Source: an uncultured Prevotella sp.
GTDB taxonomy: Bacteria; Bacteroidota; Bacteroidia; Bacteroidales; Bacteroidaceae
Assembly: GCA_946405145.1 (NCBI GenBank)
Contig: CAMJGE010000001.1
Coordinates: 1 to 64,000, forward strand
Length of the DNA: 64,000 nt
Direction: 5' to 3'
Part shown: piece after piece, positions 1 through 8,342 of the stretch
How the letters are laid out: the number at the start of each line of letters is the position of its first letter
Position numbering within the stretch: the stretch's first letter is position 1
Program-made: the position numbers and the translations under genes
Notes under the pieces: generated by a model
Told to the model about the DNA's origin: nothing
Seen by the model: only the letters and a program-made list of their open reading frames with translations
The model's database searches: none

Positions 1-530
1 AGACCTTTCTCATTGATACCGTCCAGTGCCATGAACAAGCTTGCCAACGCCATGAACTGGTTCTGGAAACCTTCTGGCTTGTAATTCTCACCGAAGCCAA
101 AGAAGTCGGTTGAGAAGGTTGTGATAGATTCAAAGCCATCGTCAGGTGTGGTATGCAGAATCATGGCTGTGCCATATGGGAAATCGAAGTTGCGGGCCAT
201 CATGACGCCACCATCAGGAGTGCTAACAGTCAACGTAGAGCAGCCTACTGGCTTGAGCGGGCAGTCAATCTCGGCAGTCTTGAAATGCCCTTTTGACAAG
301 AAGTCTGTGATATAATTGGCCAGAACGTTGATATTCGCGCAGCCGCCTCGTTTCATCAGTTCGTCAAAGCCGTCATCGCCCGCGTATTCCATATAATACA
401 TGCCTTCATCAAGTTTCTCACACGACATGGCTCCCTTTATCAGCGAACCAAACTCCATCCAAACTAACACGCCGGCTACGACTACCAGCCCCAGAACGCT
501 GAACAGCGCGATTTTTAATGCTTTCTTCAT
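1..530 (-). CDS. Linear amide C-N hydrolase (Ntn family), 3' part outside window
   Basis: The frame is open from an ATG at 530 to the window edge, giving the first 176 residues. Residues 8-25 are a hydrophobic segment, so the protein is anchored or exported. The stretch around Cys97 (GCSTLTVSTP) followed by MMARNFDF matches the nucleophile region of choloylglycine hydrolase/penicillin V acylase-like Ntn enzymes, where the Cys becomes catalytic and Arg lies close to it. In classic members the Cys is made N-terminal by processing; here about 96 residues precede it, as in many longer family members. The substrate cannot be told: bile-salt, acyl-lactone or penicillin-type amides are all possible. 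It has its own promoter of the shared type at 569-620. Confidence 0.75.
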   Translation of the reverse strand, partial: MKKALKIALFSVLGLVVVAGVLVWMEFGSLIKGAMSCEKLDEGMYYMEYAGDDGFDELMKRGGCANINVLANYITDFLSKGHFKTAEIDCPLKPVGCSTLTVSTPDGGVMMARNFDFPYGTAMILHTTPDDGFESITTFSTDFFGFGENYKPEGFQNQFMALASLFMALDGINEKG

Positions 531-568
531 TGTCTATTATTGATTAATGTGATATCTGTTTGACGCTA

Positions 569-620
569 CAAAATTACATAAAGTTGCGGAAAGTACCAAA
601 TATTTGGGATATACGACGTA
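569..620 (-). promoter_or_regulatory. Promoter copy A of shared element
   Basis: On the minus strand TTTG (597-600) is followed by 20 bp and TAATTTTG (569-576), a full Bacteroidota promoter for the amidase gene. Upstream of TTTG the sequence CCCAAATA resembles the three other copies, but the distal CGTCACAAA part is lost in an A-run. Confidence 0.7.
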
Positions 621-644
621 AAAAAAAACTATTTCTCTTTTTAT

Positions 645-1169
645 TTATGCATTCTTGTACTCAAAGAAACAGAAGTCTGTCCAGCCTGTGTTCTCGGCGT
701 AAAGGTGCTGCTGGCCGCGATACTCGAAACCGAGACGTTCGTAGATTTTGTGGGCGGGTGTGTTTGAGGCGAGGGCATCGAGGCGGATGGTCTGCATGCC
801 TTTACTCTTTGCCATACGGATAGCCTCGCGAATCATCTCTGAACCGATGCCCTTGCCTTGTCTGTCAGGACTGACGGCAAGGATATGAATCACAGCCACT
901 TCGTCATCGGCAACTTGCTGCGACCAGTCGATGGCGTGATAATCCTCACCCTGATACATCGTCACTGCCATTGCACCGACGATGACACCCCGCTCACGGT
1001 AAATATACATGCTACCCTCGTTGATATAGGCATTGATGCCTTCTTCCGTCGGGTGCTTGCCTTTTTGCCAGCGAGCGTATGTGCCCATCTCTGGCGTACG
1101 CTCCGTTACATCATCATAGAAAGCGATGATGGCATCAAAGTAGTTTTGTGTTGCTAATTCTAATCTCAT
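645..1169 (-). CDS. GNAT family N-acetyltransferase
   Basis: A 174-residue protein with the GNAT fold. The acetyl-CoA loop is visible as VSPDRQGKGIGSEMI (about residues 101-115), followed by the typical C-terminal IYERLGFEYRGQQ block. It would transfer an acetyl group from acetyl-CoA to an amine; the acceptor is unknown. It is the last gene of a tight minus-strand run (4310 down to 645) and starts 5 bp after the stop of the Zn-ribbon/PPOX gene, so it is probably co-transcribed. Confidence 0.8.
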   Translation of the reverse strand: MRLELATQNYFDAIIAFYDDVTERTPEMGTYARWQKGKHPTEEGINAYINEGSMYIYRERGVIVGAMAVTMYQGEDYHAIDWSQQVADDEVAVIHILAVSPDRQGKGIGSEMIREAIRMAKSKGMQTIRLDALASNTPAHKIYERLGFEYRGQQHLYAENTGWTDFCFFEYKNA

Positions 1170-1174
1170 TTCTA

Positions 1175-1906
1175 TTACTCAATTACGAAACTTCTTGGAT
1201 AGAAATCACTGTAGAAGCGACCGTCTGTGGCGGTGAACTTCAATACGCAGTAGTTGGGATCGGTGACGCCGCCAGGATAGTACTCTGTGTCGCCATTGTG
1301 CCAGATCATTTCTTTCGAGGTGGCATCGGTCAGCACCTCCATCGTACCTCTGAGCATCATGCCCTTGAAGCCTTTGGCATCACAGAAATAGATGCTTGCC
1401 TTGGGGTTGGCCTTGTATTGGGCTACGCGTATTGAGAATGTGTTGGTTGTAAAGTAGAAGGTTTTGATACCCTCACGCTTGCGTGGCTTCAACATGGCTT
1501 TGGTCCAAGGGAAACCTTCTTGATCTACTGACGAGATGTAAGCGATGGGCAGTTTGTCGGCCATCTTTGCAATGAGTTCTTTAACGCCTGCCAGAGCGGG
1601 GTTAACATTCGTGACTACATCGTTACTAATATCCAACGTTTTGCGCCAACGCTTCAACTGGGGGAAATACGTTTTCATCATACCGATATATTCTTCTTTG
1701 GTGATGGGTTTCTCCAACCCCTCGTTGACAGCACCTACAAACTGCGCACAATGTTCAATCATCTCTTCCATCGTACAGTCCTGCAGGAACTGTCCATCCC
1801 TGTAACAATACATACAATAATCTTCATTCTTACTGCCATCGGCATTCGTGCCGAGAACATCTTCGGTTAGCGGCATGCCGCAACTCTGACAAAATTTCTG
1901 ATTCAT
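1175..1906 (-). CDS. Zn-ribbon plus pyridoxamine 5'-phosphate oxidase-like fusion
   Basis: A 243-residue two-domain protein. Residues 1-60 hold CQSCGMPL and, about 25 residues on, CMYC, a putative zinc ribbon of the kind found alone in small Bacteroidota proteins. Residues about 105-243 resemble the split-barrel flavin-binding PNPOx family (TKAMLKPRKREGIKTFYF, then KANPKASIYFCDA). The second part probably binds FMN or F420-like flavin; the exact reaction is unknown. It lies 7 bp from the upstream GNAT gene and 5 bp from the next one. Confidence 0.75.
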   Translation of the reverse strand: MNQKFCQSCGMPLTEDVLGTNADGSKNEDYCMYCYRDGQFLQDCTMEEMIEHCAQFVGAVNEGLEKPITKEEYIGMMKTYFPQLKRWRKTLDISNDVVTNVNPALAGVKELIAKMADKLPIAYISSVDQEGFPWTKAMLKPRKREGIKTFYFTTNTFSIRVAQYKANPKASIYFCDAKGFKGMMLRGTMEVLTDATSKEMIWHNGDTEYYPGGVTDPNYCVLKFTATDGRFYSDFYPRSFVIE

Positions 1907-1913
1907 AATATCT

Positions 1914-2438
1914 TTATTTGTTTAGTTCTAATCTTAATATTCTAATTGGTCTGTTCTCACCCTGATACTGATTAGCATCGATGCAGGTTTCACCTGTAGG
2001 GACGAAGCCACATTTCTCCATCACTCGGCCTGAAGCGGGGTTGTCAACGAAATGACCACTGATTAGCGATTTGATGTCCGTCGTTTGTCGGATATGGTCT
2101 AACATCAACTGTAGCGCCTCCGTACAGATACCTTGATTCCAATAGGGTTTCGCCACCCAATAGCCGATAAGCGGTTCACCTTCTCGGGCTGGCAAGTCGC
2201 ATTCACACGATGGACCATAGCCCATGGCACCAATCGGCAAGCCTGTTTCTTTCAACTCAATAGCCCAAGTATTGGTTGCATCATTGAATACGGTGCGGAT
2301 AATCTCCAGACTTTCCTCCACACTCTTATGTGGCGGCCAGCCTGCACGAGGCCCCACATCCGGATTAGAAGCCCATTTGAACAGTATCTCTGCATCCGAT
2401 TCGCGCCAAGGGCGCAATATAATACGATTTGTTTCCAT
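1914..2438 (-). CDS. RimJ/RimL-type GNAT acetyltransferase
   Basis: A 174-residue GNAT of the RimJ/RimL group, recognised by the start ETNRIILRPWRESDA, the central GYWVAKPYWNQGICTEAL and NPASGRVMEKCGFVPTG. Family members acetylate protein N-termini or, in resistance forms, small molecules; which applies here cannot be told. It follows the hydrolase gene by only 2 bp in the same operon. Confidence 0.8.
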   Translation of the reverse strand: METNRIILRPWRESDAEILFKWASNPDVGPRAGWPPHKSVEESLEIIRTVFNDATNTWAIELKETGLPIGAMGYGPSCECDLPAREGEPLIGYWVAKPYWNQGICTEALQLMLDHIRQTTDIKSLISGHFVDNPASGRVMEKCGFVPTGETCIDANQYQGENRPIRILRLELNK

Positions 2439-2440
2439 TG

Positions 2441-3691
2441 TTAATAATTCAGATATTCCTTAACACCTTTGCGATAAAGTTCTGCGGGATCGCTGATGCC
2501 GTCTTTCGAAAGGCTGTCGAATATCTGGCAGAAAGTCTTCACATCGGCCTCGCCTTGTCCGAAGGTAAGGTGCTTTTTATACTTTTGCAAGGTGTCAATA
2601 GCTGCCTTGGGAAGCGTATTTCCATATTTCGCTGCATATGTTGAGTCAGAGAATCCGAGTTCCGCCAGCGTGTAGAGATGCGTCACGTAATTCACCTCCG
2701 GACGAATCTCTATCAATAACTTTACCTCAGGTTGACTTATTGGCGTTAGTAACAGTTGACAGAATTTATCCAAGGCTTCTGCGAACACCGTAGGCTCTTC
2801 AAGGAAGACCATGTGTCCGCAGTCTGCACCAAGAACGACGACGTTGGGAAAATGGAGCGTCTTATAATGTTCTGGACCGACGGCATAGTCTTGCCTACCA
2901 TAAAGATAAAGGACAGGAACCTTGATGGCAGAAGTCAATGGTCTGAAATCCTCCCCATATTCATCCATGAACAACGGTGTCTCACCTTTTCCATGCGAAA
3001 TACAATCCTTATGGAACCGCCATGAACCGATAGAGTCGTTGGCCCATTTGTTGGGTGTGAAAAGCATCCAGCGATTATCATCGTTGAGCTGCGGGAACAC
3101 CACCATCATCCGCTCTTTCAAAGGACGGCTTTCATCCTTTGCCACAGGACTCGCTGTGTCTCCAAGGATACTGAGGGCCCTTGGCAGCCAGCTATCTACG
3201 AAGCTTGTGTCTCTTGATAGCGTGCAATTGATGAACATCATGCCGTCGATGACATTCGGATGAGCTTTCCAATACCCCATCATAAGGATACCGCCCCACG
3301 AATGCCCCATCAGCAGCCAATGGTCAATGCCGAGTGCCTGCCTCACTTCTTCCCAGTCTTGAATCTGACGGGCAAAGGAGAAATCATCGTTTTTAGGCGT
3401 TTCCGACTTGCATACGCCACGTTGGTCAAGATACACCATCGTAAAACGCTTCTCAAGGATATGCCCTGATACAGCCTCCATCCATGTACTTCCAGATCCA
3501 GGTCCGCCATGAAGATAAAGACACATCGGTCCTTCGCCCTTCACATGCACATAAAGTTTGATGCTATCAGAAGTCATCACATGGCAGACCGTATCCTGAT
3601 AGGCATATACCGGTTGCGGTATAGTTCCAGAGATCAAAAATGCCAAGAGTAATAACACATGCCTCATTTTCCCCATCTTTTTATTCTTCAT
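2441..3691 (-). CDS. Exported alpha/beta hydrolase, proline iminopeptidase-like
   Basis: 416 residues. An N-terminal hydrophobic segment (about 10-30) suggests export. HGGPGSGS (61-68) is the oxyanion region typical of proline iminopeptidases and GHSWGG (129-134) is the nucleophile elbow with Ser131. A later GRQD and GADCGH supply plausible Asp and His. About 90 residues after the hydrolase fold (TLAELGFSDSTYAAKYG onward) form an extra C-terminal helical part. The start overlaps the preceding GNAT by 11 bp, so the two are translationally linked. Confidence 0.8.
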   Translation of the reverse strand: MKNKKMGKMRHVLLLLAFLISGTIPQPVYAYQDTVCHVMTSDSIKLYVHVKGEGPMCLYLHGGPGSGSTWMEAVSGHILEKRFTMVYLDQRGVCKSETPKNDDFSFARQIQDWEEVRQALGIDHWLLMGHSWGGILMMGYWKAHPNVIDGMMFINCTLSRDTSFVDSWLPRALSILGDTASPVAKDESRPLKERMMVVFPQLNDDNRWMLFTPNKWANDSIGSWRFHKDCISHGKGETPLFMDEYGEDFRPLTSAIKVPVLYLYGRQDYAVGPEHYKTLHFPNVVVLGADCGHMVFLEEPTVFAEALDKFCQLLLTPISQPEVKLLIEIRPEVNYVTHLYTLAELGFSDSTYAAKYGNTLPKAAIDTLQKYKKHLTFGQGEADVKTFCQIFDSLSKDGISDPAELYRKGVKEYLNY

Positions 3692-4310
3692 ATCCTAATT
3701 GTCCTGGCAGGCGGAGTTTTTCCTTCTGCGGGAAGGTCGCTTCGTAAGCCTCAAAGGCCTCAGGGTTCTCGTCGGCCACGAAATAGCCCTTGGGTGGACA
3801 ATAAGTTCCCTCACGATTGCCCCAATAGCCGGGAATCAGCTCCTGGGCAAGGAAATAAGGTACTTCAGACTCTCTCGGCTCGGCATGATAGTGAATCTTA
3901 AGCTTGCTGGCGAGGTCGAAGCCTGCGTGACGGTAGAACTCGATATTTCCCTCCATCTGCAGAAGACCGATGCCCATCGTGCGAGCCTTCTCCAACGCAT
4001 ACAGCAATAACTTCAGACCATAGCCTTTGCGCTTGTAGTCGGGTTGGATGCTAATGGGACCGAATGTCCATGAAGGGAAGTTGGTTCTATCATCAAGAAT
4101 GATCTCAGCCTTCGAGAACATCACATGGCCGATGATCTTTCCATCTTCTTCCATCACAAGGTCAAGTTCTGGGATGAAGTCCGGATTCGTTCTGTACTGG
4201 TTGAGAACGTAATGCTCTGTGCATCCTGGGCGATAGACGTTCCAAAATGCCTCTCTCGTAAGGTTCTCTACCTCACGATAGTCTTTGGGGTTTTCTAAAC
4301 GGATATTCAT
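3681..4310 (-). CDS. GNAT family N-acetyltransferase, first gene of operon
   Basis: About 209 residues from the chosen ATG at 4310 (MNIRLENPKDYREVENLTRE). An earlier in-frame ATG at 4346 lies within the -7 box of promoter copy B (4344-4351) and is rejected. SIQPDYKRKGYGLKLLLYAL is the acetyl-CoA-binding segment; FYRHAGF follows. The C-terminal FPQKEKLRLPGQLGYEE is short and charged. It heads a five-gene run (GNAT, hydrolase, GNAT, Zn-ribbon/PPOX, GNAT). Confidence 0.8.
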   Translation of the reverse strand: MNIRLENPKDYREVENLTREAFWNVYRPGCTEHYVLNQYRTNPDFIPELDLVMEEDGKIIGHVMFSKAEIILDDRTNFPSWTFGPISIQPDYKRKGYGLKLLLYALEKARTMGIGLLQMEGNIEFYRHAGFDLASKLKIHYHAEPRESEVPYFLAQELIPGYWGNREGTYCPPKGYFVADENPEAFEAYEATFPQKEKLRLPGQLGYEE

Positions 4311-4343
4311 TGATCTGATTCGATTTTTACTATTTTGACGTTG

Positions 4344-4411
4344 CAAAATTACGAATTGTTGCAGGAACTACCAAATATCTGGGCTATTCTGCATGATTTT
4401 GTGATGAATGG
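4344..4411 (-). promoter_or_regulatory. Promoter copy B of shared element
   Basis: Minus strand: TTTG (4372-4375), 20 bp, TAATTTTG (4344-4351). Upstream of TTTG lies the conserved block ending in GATGAATGGC on the plus strand, whose outer edge is exactly 40 bp from the start of the -33 box, as in copies C and D. Confidence 0.8.
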
Positions 4412-4449
4412 CACTCTGCGATATGTACTATTTTGTTATGTCTGTTTCA

Positions 4450-4794
4450 TCACTTAATCAAATGTTTCAAATTGTTCCTTGCATCTTCGTTATTACCAAT
4501 CTCAGCAGCAAGTTTTGTACATGAATCTATTTCGGCGCATTCAGCACAAGATCCATACCCCTTACTGGTAACACATGGTTTGATTTCACATAGTTCATTA
4601 CAGAAGAAGTATTTCACGCCATCGCCCCGGCATCCCGTACAGTTGATTTTATCAGGTGTAATGATGTCAGTATGAAACAACTCACACCATTTTCGAGATA
4701 CCTCTTCACGCATGTTGTCATCATCTCTAACAGTGGCAATGCGAGCTTCACATTTCTCACAGTTAATGCCACAATATCCAATCATTTTATCCAT
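4450..4794 (-). CDS. DUF3795 cysteine-rich protein
   Basis: 114 residues with ten or more Cys, including GYCGINCEKCEARIAT at the N-terminus, NCTGC, FFCNELCEIKPC and CAECAEIDSC. This spacing is that of DUF3795, a small family thought to bind metal; no function is established. Its start overlaps the end of the isochorismatase-like gene by 13 bp, so it is the second gene of a two-gene unit under promoter copy C. Confidence 0.75.
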   Translation of the reverse strand: MDKMIGYCGINCEKCEARIATVRDDDNMREEVSRKWCELFHTDIITPDKINCTGCRGDGVKYFFCNELCEIKPCVTSKGYGSCAECAEIDSCTKLAAEIGNNEDARNNLKHLIK

Positions 4795-5270
4795 ATGAAT
4801 TCCTTTATATCACAGCCTTTGCTTTCGTAATAGGCTAACATCTCTGGCAACTTTTTCAGATCATAGCTGGTGATACAGTCGGAGAGGACATGCACCGTGT
4901 ATCCAGCTTTAGTCATATTGAAACACGTCGATTTCACACAAGCGGTAGCATCAGCACCAGCTACGTAAAACTCATTAATATCGTTCGCTGTGATGAAAGA
5001 AGAAAATGCCTCACTCGTGAGGGCATTGCTTTTCGTCTTCACGAAGATATTGTCTGACACGACCTTCAATTCAGGCACCAGTTCCTCGCCTTTGCTACCA
5101 GGCTTGAACGTTCGCGTGCCTGCTGTGGTGTTATTATGCTTGATATAGACAATGTGCAGGCGCTCAGCCACAGCCCATTCAATAGCAGCATTGATGTTGC
5201 CGATGATGTCCCGATAGTGCTTGGTGATGTCGTTCTGAATGTCGATAACGACAAGTGCTTTTGTTTGCAT
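4782..5270 (-). CDS. Isochorismatase-like cysteine hydrolase
   Basis: 162 residues from ATG 5270. The catalytic triad of the family is visible: Asp10 in VVIDIQND, a Lys at 78 or 80 in FVKTKSNAL, and Cys111 in GADATACVKST. Relatives include nicotinamidases and N-carbamoyl hydrolases; the substrate is not evident. The longer reading from 5327 runs through the promoter at 5297-5328 and is rejected. Confidence 0.8.
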   Translation of the reverse strand: MQTKALVVIDIQNDITKHYRDIIGNINAAIEWAVAERLHIVYIKHNNTTAGTRTFKPGSKGEELVPELKVVSDNIFVKTKSNALTSEAFSSFITANDINEFYVAGADATACVKSTCFNMTKAGYTVHVLSDCITSYDLKKLPEMLAYYESKGCDIKEFIWIK

Positions 5271-5296
5271 ATCTTCATTTATTAAGTTTGACGCTG

Positions 5297-5364
5297 CAAA
5301 ATCACGGCTTATTGTGGAAAACGCCAAAATTCTGGGATATTCTGCATCGATTTGTGACGAACGG
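5297..5364 (-). promoter_or_regulatory. Promoter copy C of shared element
   Basis: Minus strand: TTTG (5325-5328), 20 bp, TGATTTTG (5297-5304, one mismatch to TAnnTTTG). Upstream the blocks TGCAGAATATCCCAG and CCGTTCGTCACAAA are clear. The outer end comes within 3 bp of the stop codon of the TonB-receptor gene. Confidence 0.75.
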
Positions 5365-5366
5365 CT

Positions 5367-7538
5367 CTACATTCTTGCCTTCTGTTTCGCGCCGGCACCA
5401 GAGCCGCGGTACTTCGAGCGGGCCTCGTTGAACTTCCAGACAAGGTCGATGAGGAACGTGCGGCGGGCGGGATTGGCTGTTGACAGTTCGCGGATACCAT
5501 AGACGGTGGCGCTGGTCTTGTTGGTGTTCAGGACATCGACGCATCGGAGATCGAGGGTCAGTGTGCCTAGACGGCGCAGGTTGAAGTCGCGCTGAACGCC
5601 GAGCGAAAGGTTGAAACGCTGGGCGGTGATGCTGAAGTTGTTGTAGTCGCCCTTCGATGCCCACTGGGCATTGGCACTCAGGCGGAAACTGTGAGGCAGT
5701 TCGATGTCGTTGTTCCAGACAAGCGTGAAGTATGGATCGTTGAGGGTCTTCATCGAACCGTCAGCCGCCGGCGTCTTATAGTTCTGGAAGACGGTGAAGG
5801 CATACCATATGGGGTGCCAGCGACCGATAGTGGGGCGGGCAGAGAGGCTCAGTGAGAACTGGTTATAGTCGTCGGCACTGTTGATGGGACGTACGAGGCT
5901 GATGAGCGGATCCTCAGAACCAGGGAAAGGCTCGGTGGACATTGTCACGCTATTTTTCATTCGACCATAATCGACGGTGAGATTTGCCCACTGATAGGCT
6001 GCATTCAGCACCAGACTGTGGTTGTAGGTCGGCTTCAGATAAGGATTGCCGCTCTGATAGGTGTAACGATTGACGTAGATTGTCGAACTGGTGAGGCTTG
6101 AGTATGCCGGGCGCTGGATGTCGCGACGATACGACAGGCTCAGTTGCATTTTTCCGATGGGAGCGGAGATAGTGGCGGTGGGGAACCAGTCGCCGTAGTT
6201 GCGGCACACCTCGTCCTCTCTCACGCCGAAGTTGAAGTAGTCGTTGGTCAGGTGTTCATAGCGCAAACCAGCCTGAGCAAACACTTTACCGAACTGCCGG
6301 CCATACTCGACGAAGGCCGCTACCGACTTCTCGTTGATTTCCGTGTCGGTGGCTTTGACGGGTACATAGTCCGAAGCCTGGAAAGTATAGGCATCCGTGC
6401 GATGGTTGTAGCTGTACTCGCCACCAACGGAGAGGTTGCCTTTCAATATGGGATAACTGAAGATAAGTTTTGAGGCCCAGAAATTATTGGCGCTGTTGGT
6501 ATTGCTCTCGATGGTACGGTCAACGGAAGCTGCACCGACAAGTGTTGTCTGCTCCGTCGTGCGGCCAGGTGTCTTGGTGTCGTCGAAGAGACCGTCGATG
6601 TTCAGGTCAATACCCAGCTGCCCCACCTTACCGTTGTAATAGGCGTTGAAGATGTGTTTCTTGACACTTTGATCCTGCCAGATGTAACTTGCGGAGTGCT
6701 CTGTCAGGATGCCGTTCTCGAACATATCAGTCAGGTAGTCACCCTTCGTTTCACCACTGGGCGTGCGGTCGAATTTGTAGTAGGCACCAAAGGTGTGGTT
6801 CTCGTTGACCATATAGTTCAACTGCAACTGCGGTGACCATGCGTGCCAGGGATGTCTGATCTCCTGGGTGGAGTGACCCGTTACTTGATCTGGCCCAACG
6901 TAGTAAAGCATGTCGTTGACCTGCAAGCCCTTCCAGTGATTATAGGTGCCAACCCAGAACGAGCCCGTCACGTCAAGCCCGCCCGTACGGTAGTTGGCGG
7001 TGAAATTGTCGTTCAGCGAACCACCGTATTGGTACATAAACTGCGTGCTGTTCTGGAAGCTCAGACCCTCGCCCTGTGCCTTTTTCAGTGTGATGCGCAC
7101 GACGGCCTTCACTGAAGCGGCATAGCGGGCACCAGGGTTCTGAACCACATCGACATGCTGGATCTGATCAGAGCGCAGACGAGAGAGTTCCTTCATGTCC
7201 TGCACCCTCCGACCGTTGATATACACTTCGGCATCGCCTCGGCCCAACACCTTCACACCGCCGTCGCGCTCAGCTTCTAGCGAAGGAATCTTCGAGAGGG
7301 CATCATTTATGGTTCCGGCCTTCTCCAGTATTGTACCAGCAACGGTGGTACGCATGGCATCGCCCTTCACACGCGTCTTAGGCAGGCGTCCTTTTACAAC
7401 CACGCCACTCAATTCATGAGTCTGGTTAAACCACATCGTTGTGTCTGTTGACAGACTATCATTCTGTTGAGCGGACGTCATCGTCGTCATCATCATTAAT
7501 GCCATGAGGGCAGTAATCCTAAAAACAATCTTTTTCAT
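5367..7538 (-). CDS. TonB-dependent receptor-like outer membrane beta-barrel protein
   Basis: 723 residues with a signal peptide (about 1-23). Residues about 45-155 form a plug-like domain (GTILEKAGTINDALSKIPSL, then QIQHVDVVQNPGARY and VVRITLKK), followed by a long barrel with repeated aromatic strands. It lacks the N-terminal CarboxypepD-reg domain of SusC proteins and has the layout of the outer-membrane beta-barrel family often paired with regulators. Ligand unknown. The last 15 residues (KYRGSGAGAKQKARM) are basic and do not look like a final beta-strand, which normally ends in an aromatic residue. It lies 59 bp after the LiaF-like gene. Confidence 0.75.
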   Translation of the reverse strand: MKKIVFRITALMALMMMTTMTSAQQNDSLSTDTTMWFNQTHELSGVVVKGRLPKTRVKGDAMRTTVAGTILEKAGTINDALSKIPSLEAERDGGVKVLGRGDAEVYINGRRVQDMKELSRLRSDQIQHVDVVQNPGARYAASVKAVVRITLKKAQGEGLSFQNSTQFMYQYGGSLNDNFTANYRTGGLDVTGSFWVGTYNHWKGLQVNDMLYYVGPDQVTGHSTQEIRHPWHAWSPQLQLNYMVNENHTFGAYYKFDRTPSGETKGDYLTDMFENGILTEHSASYIWQDQSVKKHIFNAYYNGKVGQLGIDLNIDGLFDDTKTPGRTTEQTTLVGAASVDRTIESNTNSANNFWASKLIFSYPILKGNLSVGGEYSYNHRTDAYTFQASDYVPVKATDTEINEKSVAAFVEYGRQFGKVFAQAGLRYEHLTNDYFNFGVREDEVCRNYGDWFPTATISAPIGKMQLSLSYRRDIQRPAYSSLTSSTIYVNRYTYQSGNPYLKPTYNHSLVLNAAYQWANLTVDYGRMKNSVTMSTEPFPGSEDPLISLVRPINSADDYNQFSLSLSARPTIGRWHPIWYAFTVFQNYKTPAADGSMKTLNDPYFTLVWNNDIELPHSFRLSANAQWASKGDYNNFSITAQRFNLSLGVQRDFNLRRLGTLTLDLRCVDVLNTNKTSATVYGIRELSTANPARRTFLIDLVWKFNEARSKYRGSGAGAKQKARM

Positions 7539-7597
7539 ATCCTTAAATCATTAAATACATTTGTTCATTTGACATAATATTACCTTATAAAGTTGCA

Positions 7598-8170
7598 CTA
7601 ATTCTTGACATCCACGCCACCCAGGAAATTGCTGGCAATAATGTGGATGGTTGGAGCTTTCGGATTGGTGGCATGTGTGACATGATTACCTACGCCACCG
7701 ATGAAGCTTTGGCTTTTTACCTCAACATTGACTGTCGTGGGCACAATGAGTTCGATACCACCACAGAAGGTGTGGATGTCGATCTCCTCGTCTTCAGTGA
7801 TTACCGCCTCACGCAGATCCATACGGATGCCACCGCAGAAAGCATCGAGCCGGGCACCGTGGAACGTTTCGCCATGATAGACATACTCGTCGCCGCCATA
7901 GTGTACTGAGCAGCAGATGCGTTTGCCATCCTCGCCGATGGGCAGGGGGCGCTGGAGCCATTGGGCCGGGTCTCTACGATAACTGTCTATAATAAAGTGT
8001 ACGCCTACATATAATAATATGAAGATGGCGAGGTACAAAGCCAAAGGGCCTTCTGACATCGTTTCAAACCAACTCCAATGGAGGATACCCCACAACGTAG
8101 CGAGTTTCAGCAGGCTGGCTACAACAAGAAGAACGCCGATAACTGTTCTTGGTTTCATGTTCGTATTCAT
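7598..8170 (-). CDS. LiaF-like / cell-wall-active antibiotic response membrane protein
   Basis: 190 residues: two hydrophobic segments (about 9-30 and 41-63), then a soluble part with short repeats centred on FCGGI (DAFCGGIRMDLREAVI, HTFCGGIELIVPTTVNVE, SFIGGVG, NFLGGVD). This repeated GG pattern is that of the C-terminal domain of LiaF/VraT-type proteins that sense envelope stress. It is transcribed from promoter copy D and faces the LytTR regulator across a 172-bp gap, a layout that suggests a sensor and regulator pair. Confidence 0.7.
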   Translation of the reverse strand: MNTNMKPRTVIGVLLVVASLLKLATLWGILHWSWFETMSEGPLALYLAIFILLYVGVHFIIDSYRRDPAQWLQRPLPIGEDGKRICCSVHYGGDEYVYHGETFHGARLDAFCGGIRMDLREAVITEDEEIDIHTFCGGIELIVPTTVNVEVKSQSFIGGVGNHVTHATNPKAPTIHIIASNFLGGVDVKN

Positions 8171-8204
8171 TTCTCAATGCCGTTAAATTAAACATTTCCG
8201 ATGG

Positions 8205-8272
8205 CAAAGGTAGGGCGTATGACGTGAAGCGCCAAATATCTGGGATATTCTGCAGGAGTTTGTGACGAATGG
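8205..8272 (-). promoter_or_regulatory. Promoter copy D of shared element, beside the LytTR gene
   Basis: Minus strand: TTTG (8233-8236), 20 bp, TACCTTTG (8205-8212). The upstream blocks TGCAGAATATCCCAG and CCATTCGTCACAAA are the best preserved of the four copies. It drives the LiaF-like gene and lies about 70 bp from the start of the LytTR gene. Confidence 0.8.
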
Positions 8273-8300
8273 ATATGAATCTGGGATTTTTTTTGTTTCT

Positions 8301-8334
8301 TTTGTTCTTTTGTCTAAAATATTTTGTACTTTTG
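8301..8334 (+). promoter_or_regulatory. Promoter of LytTR gene
   Basis: TTTG (8301-8304), 22 bp, TACTTTTG (8327-8334). Transcription would begin within a few bases of the ATG at 8343, which excludes the earlier in-frame ATG at 8262. Confidence 0.6.
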
Positions 8335-8342
8335 TCGGCAGT

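Noticed and set aside
5302..5664. Minus-strand 120-codon frame within the TonB-receptor 3' end
   Set aside because: Shadow frame of a clear receptor gene with no homology and crossing promoter copy C.
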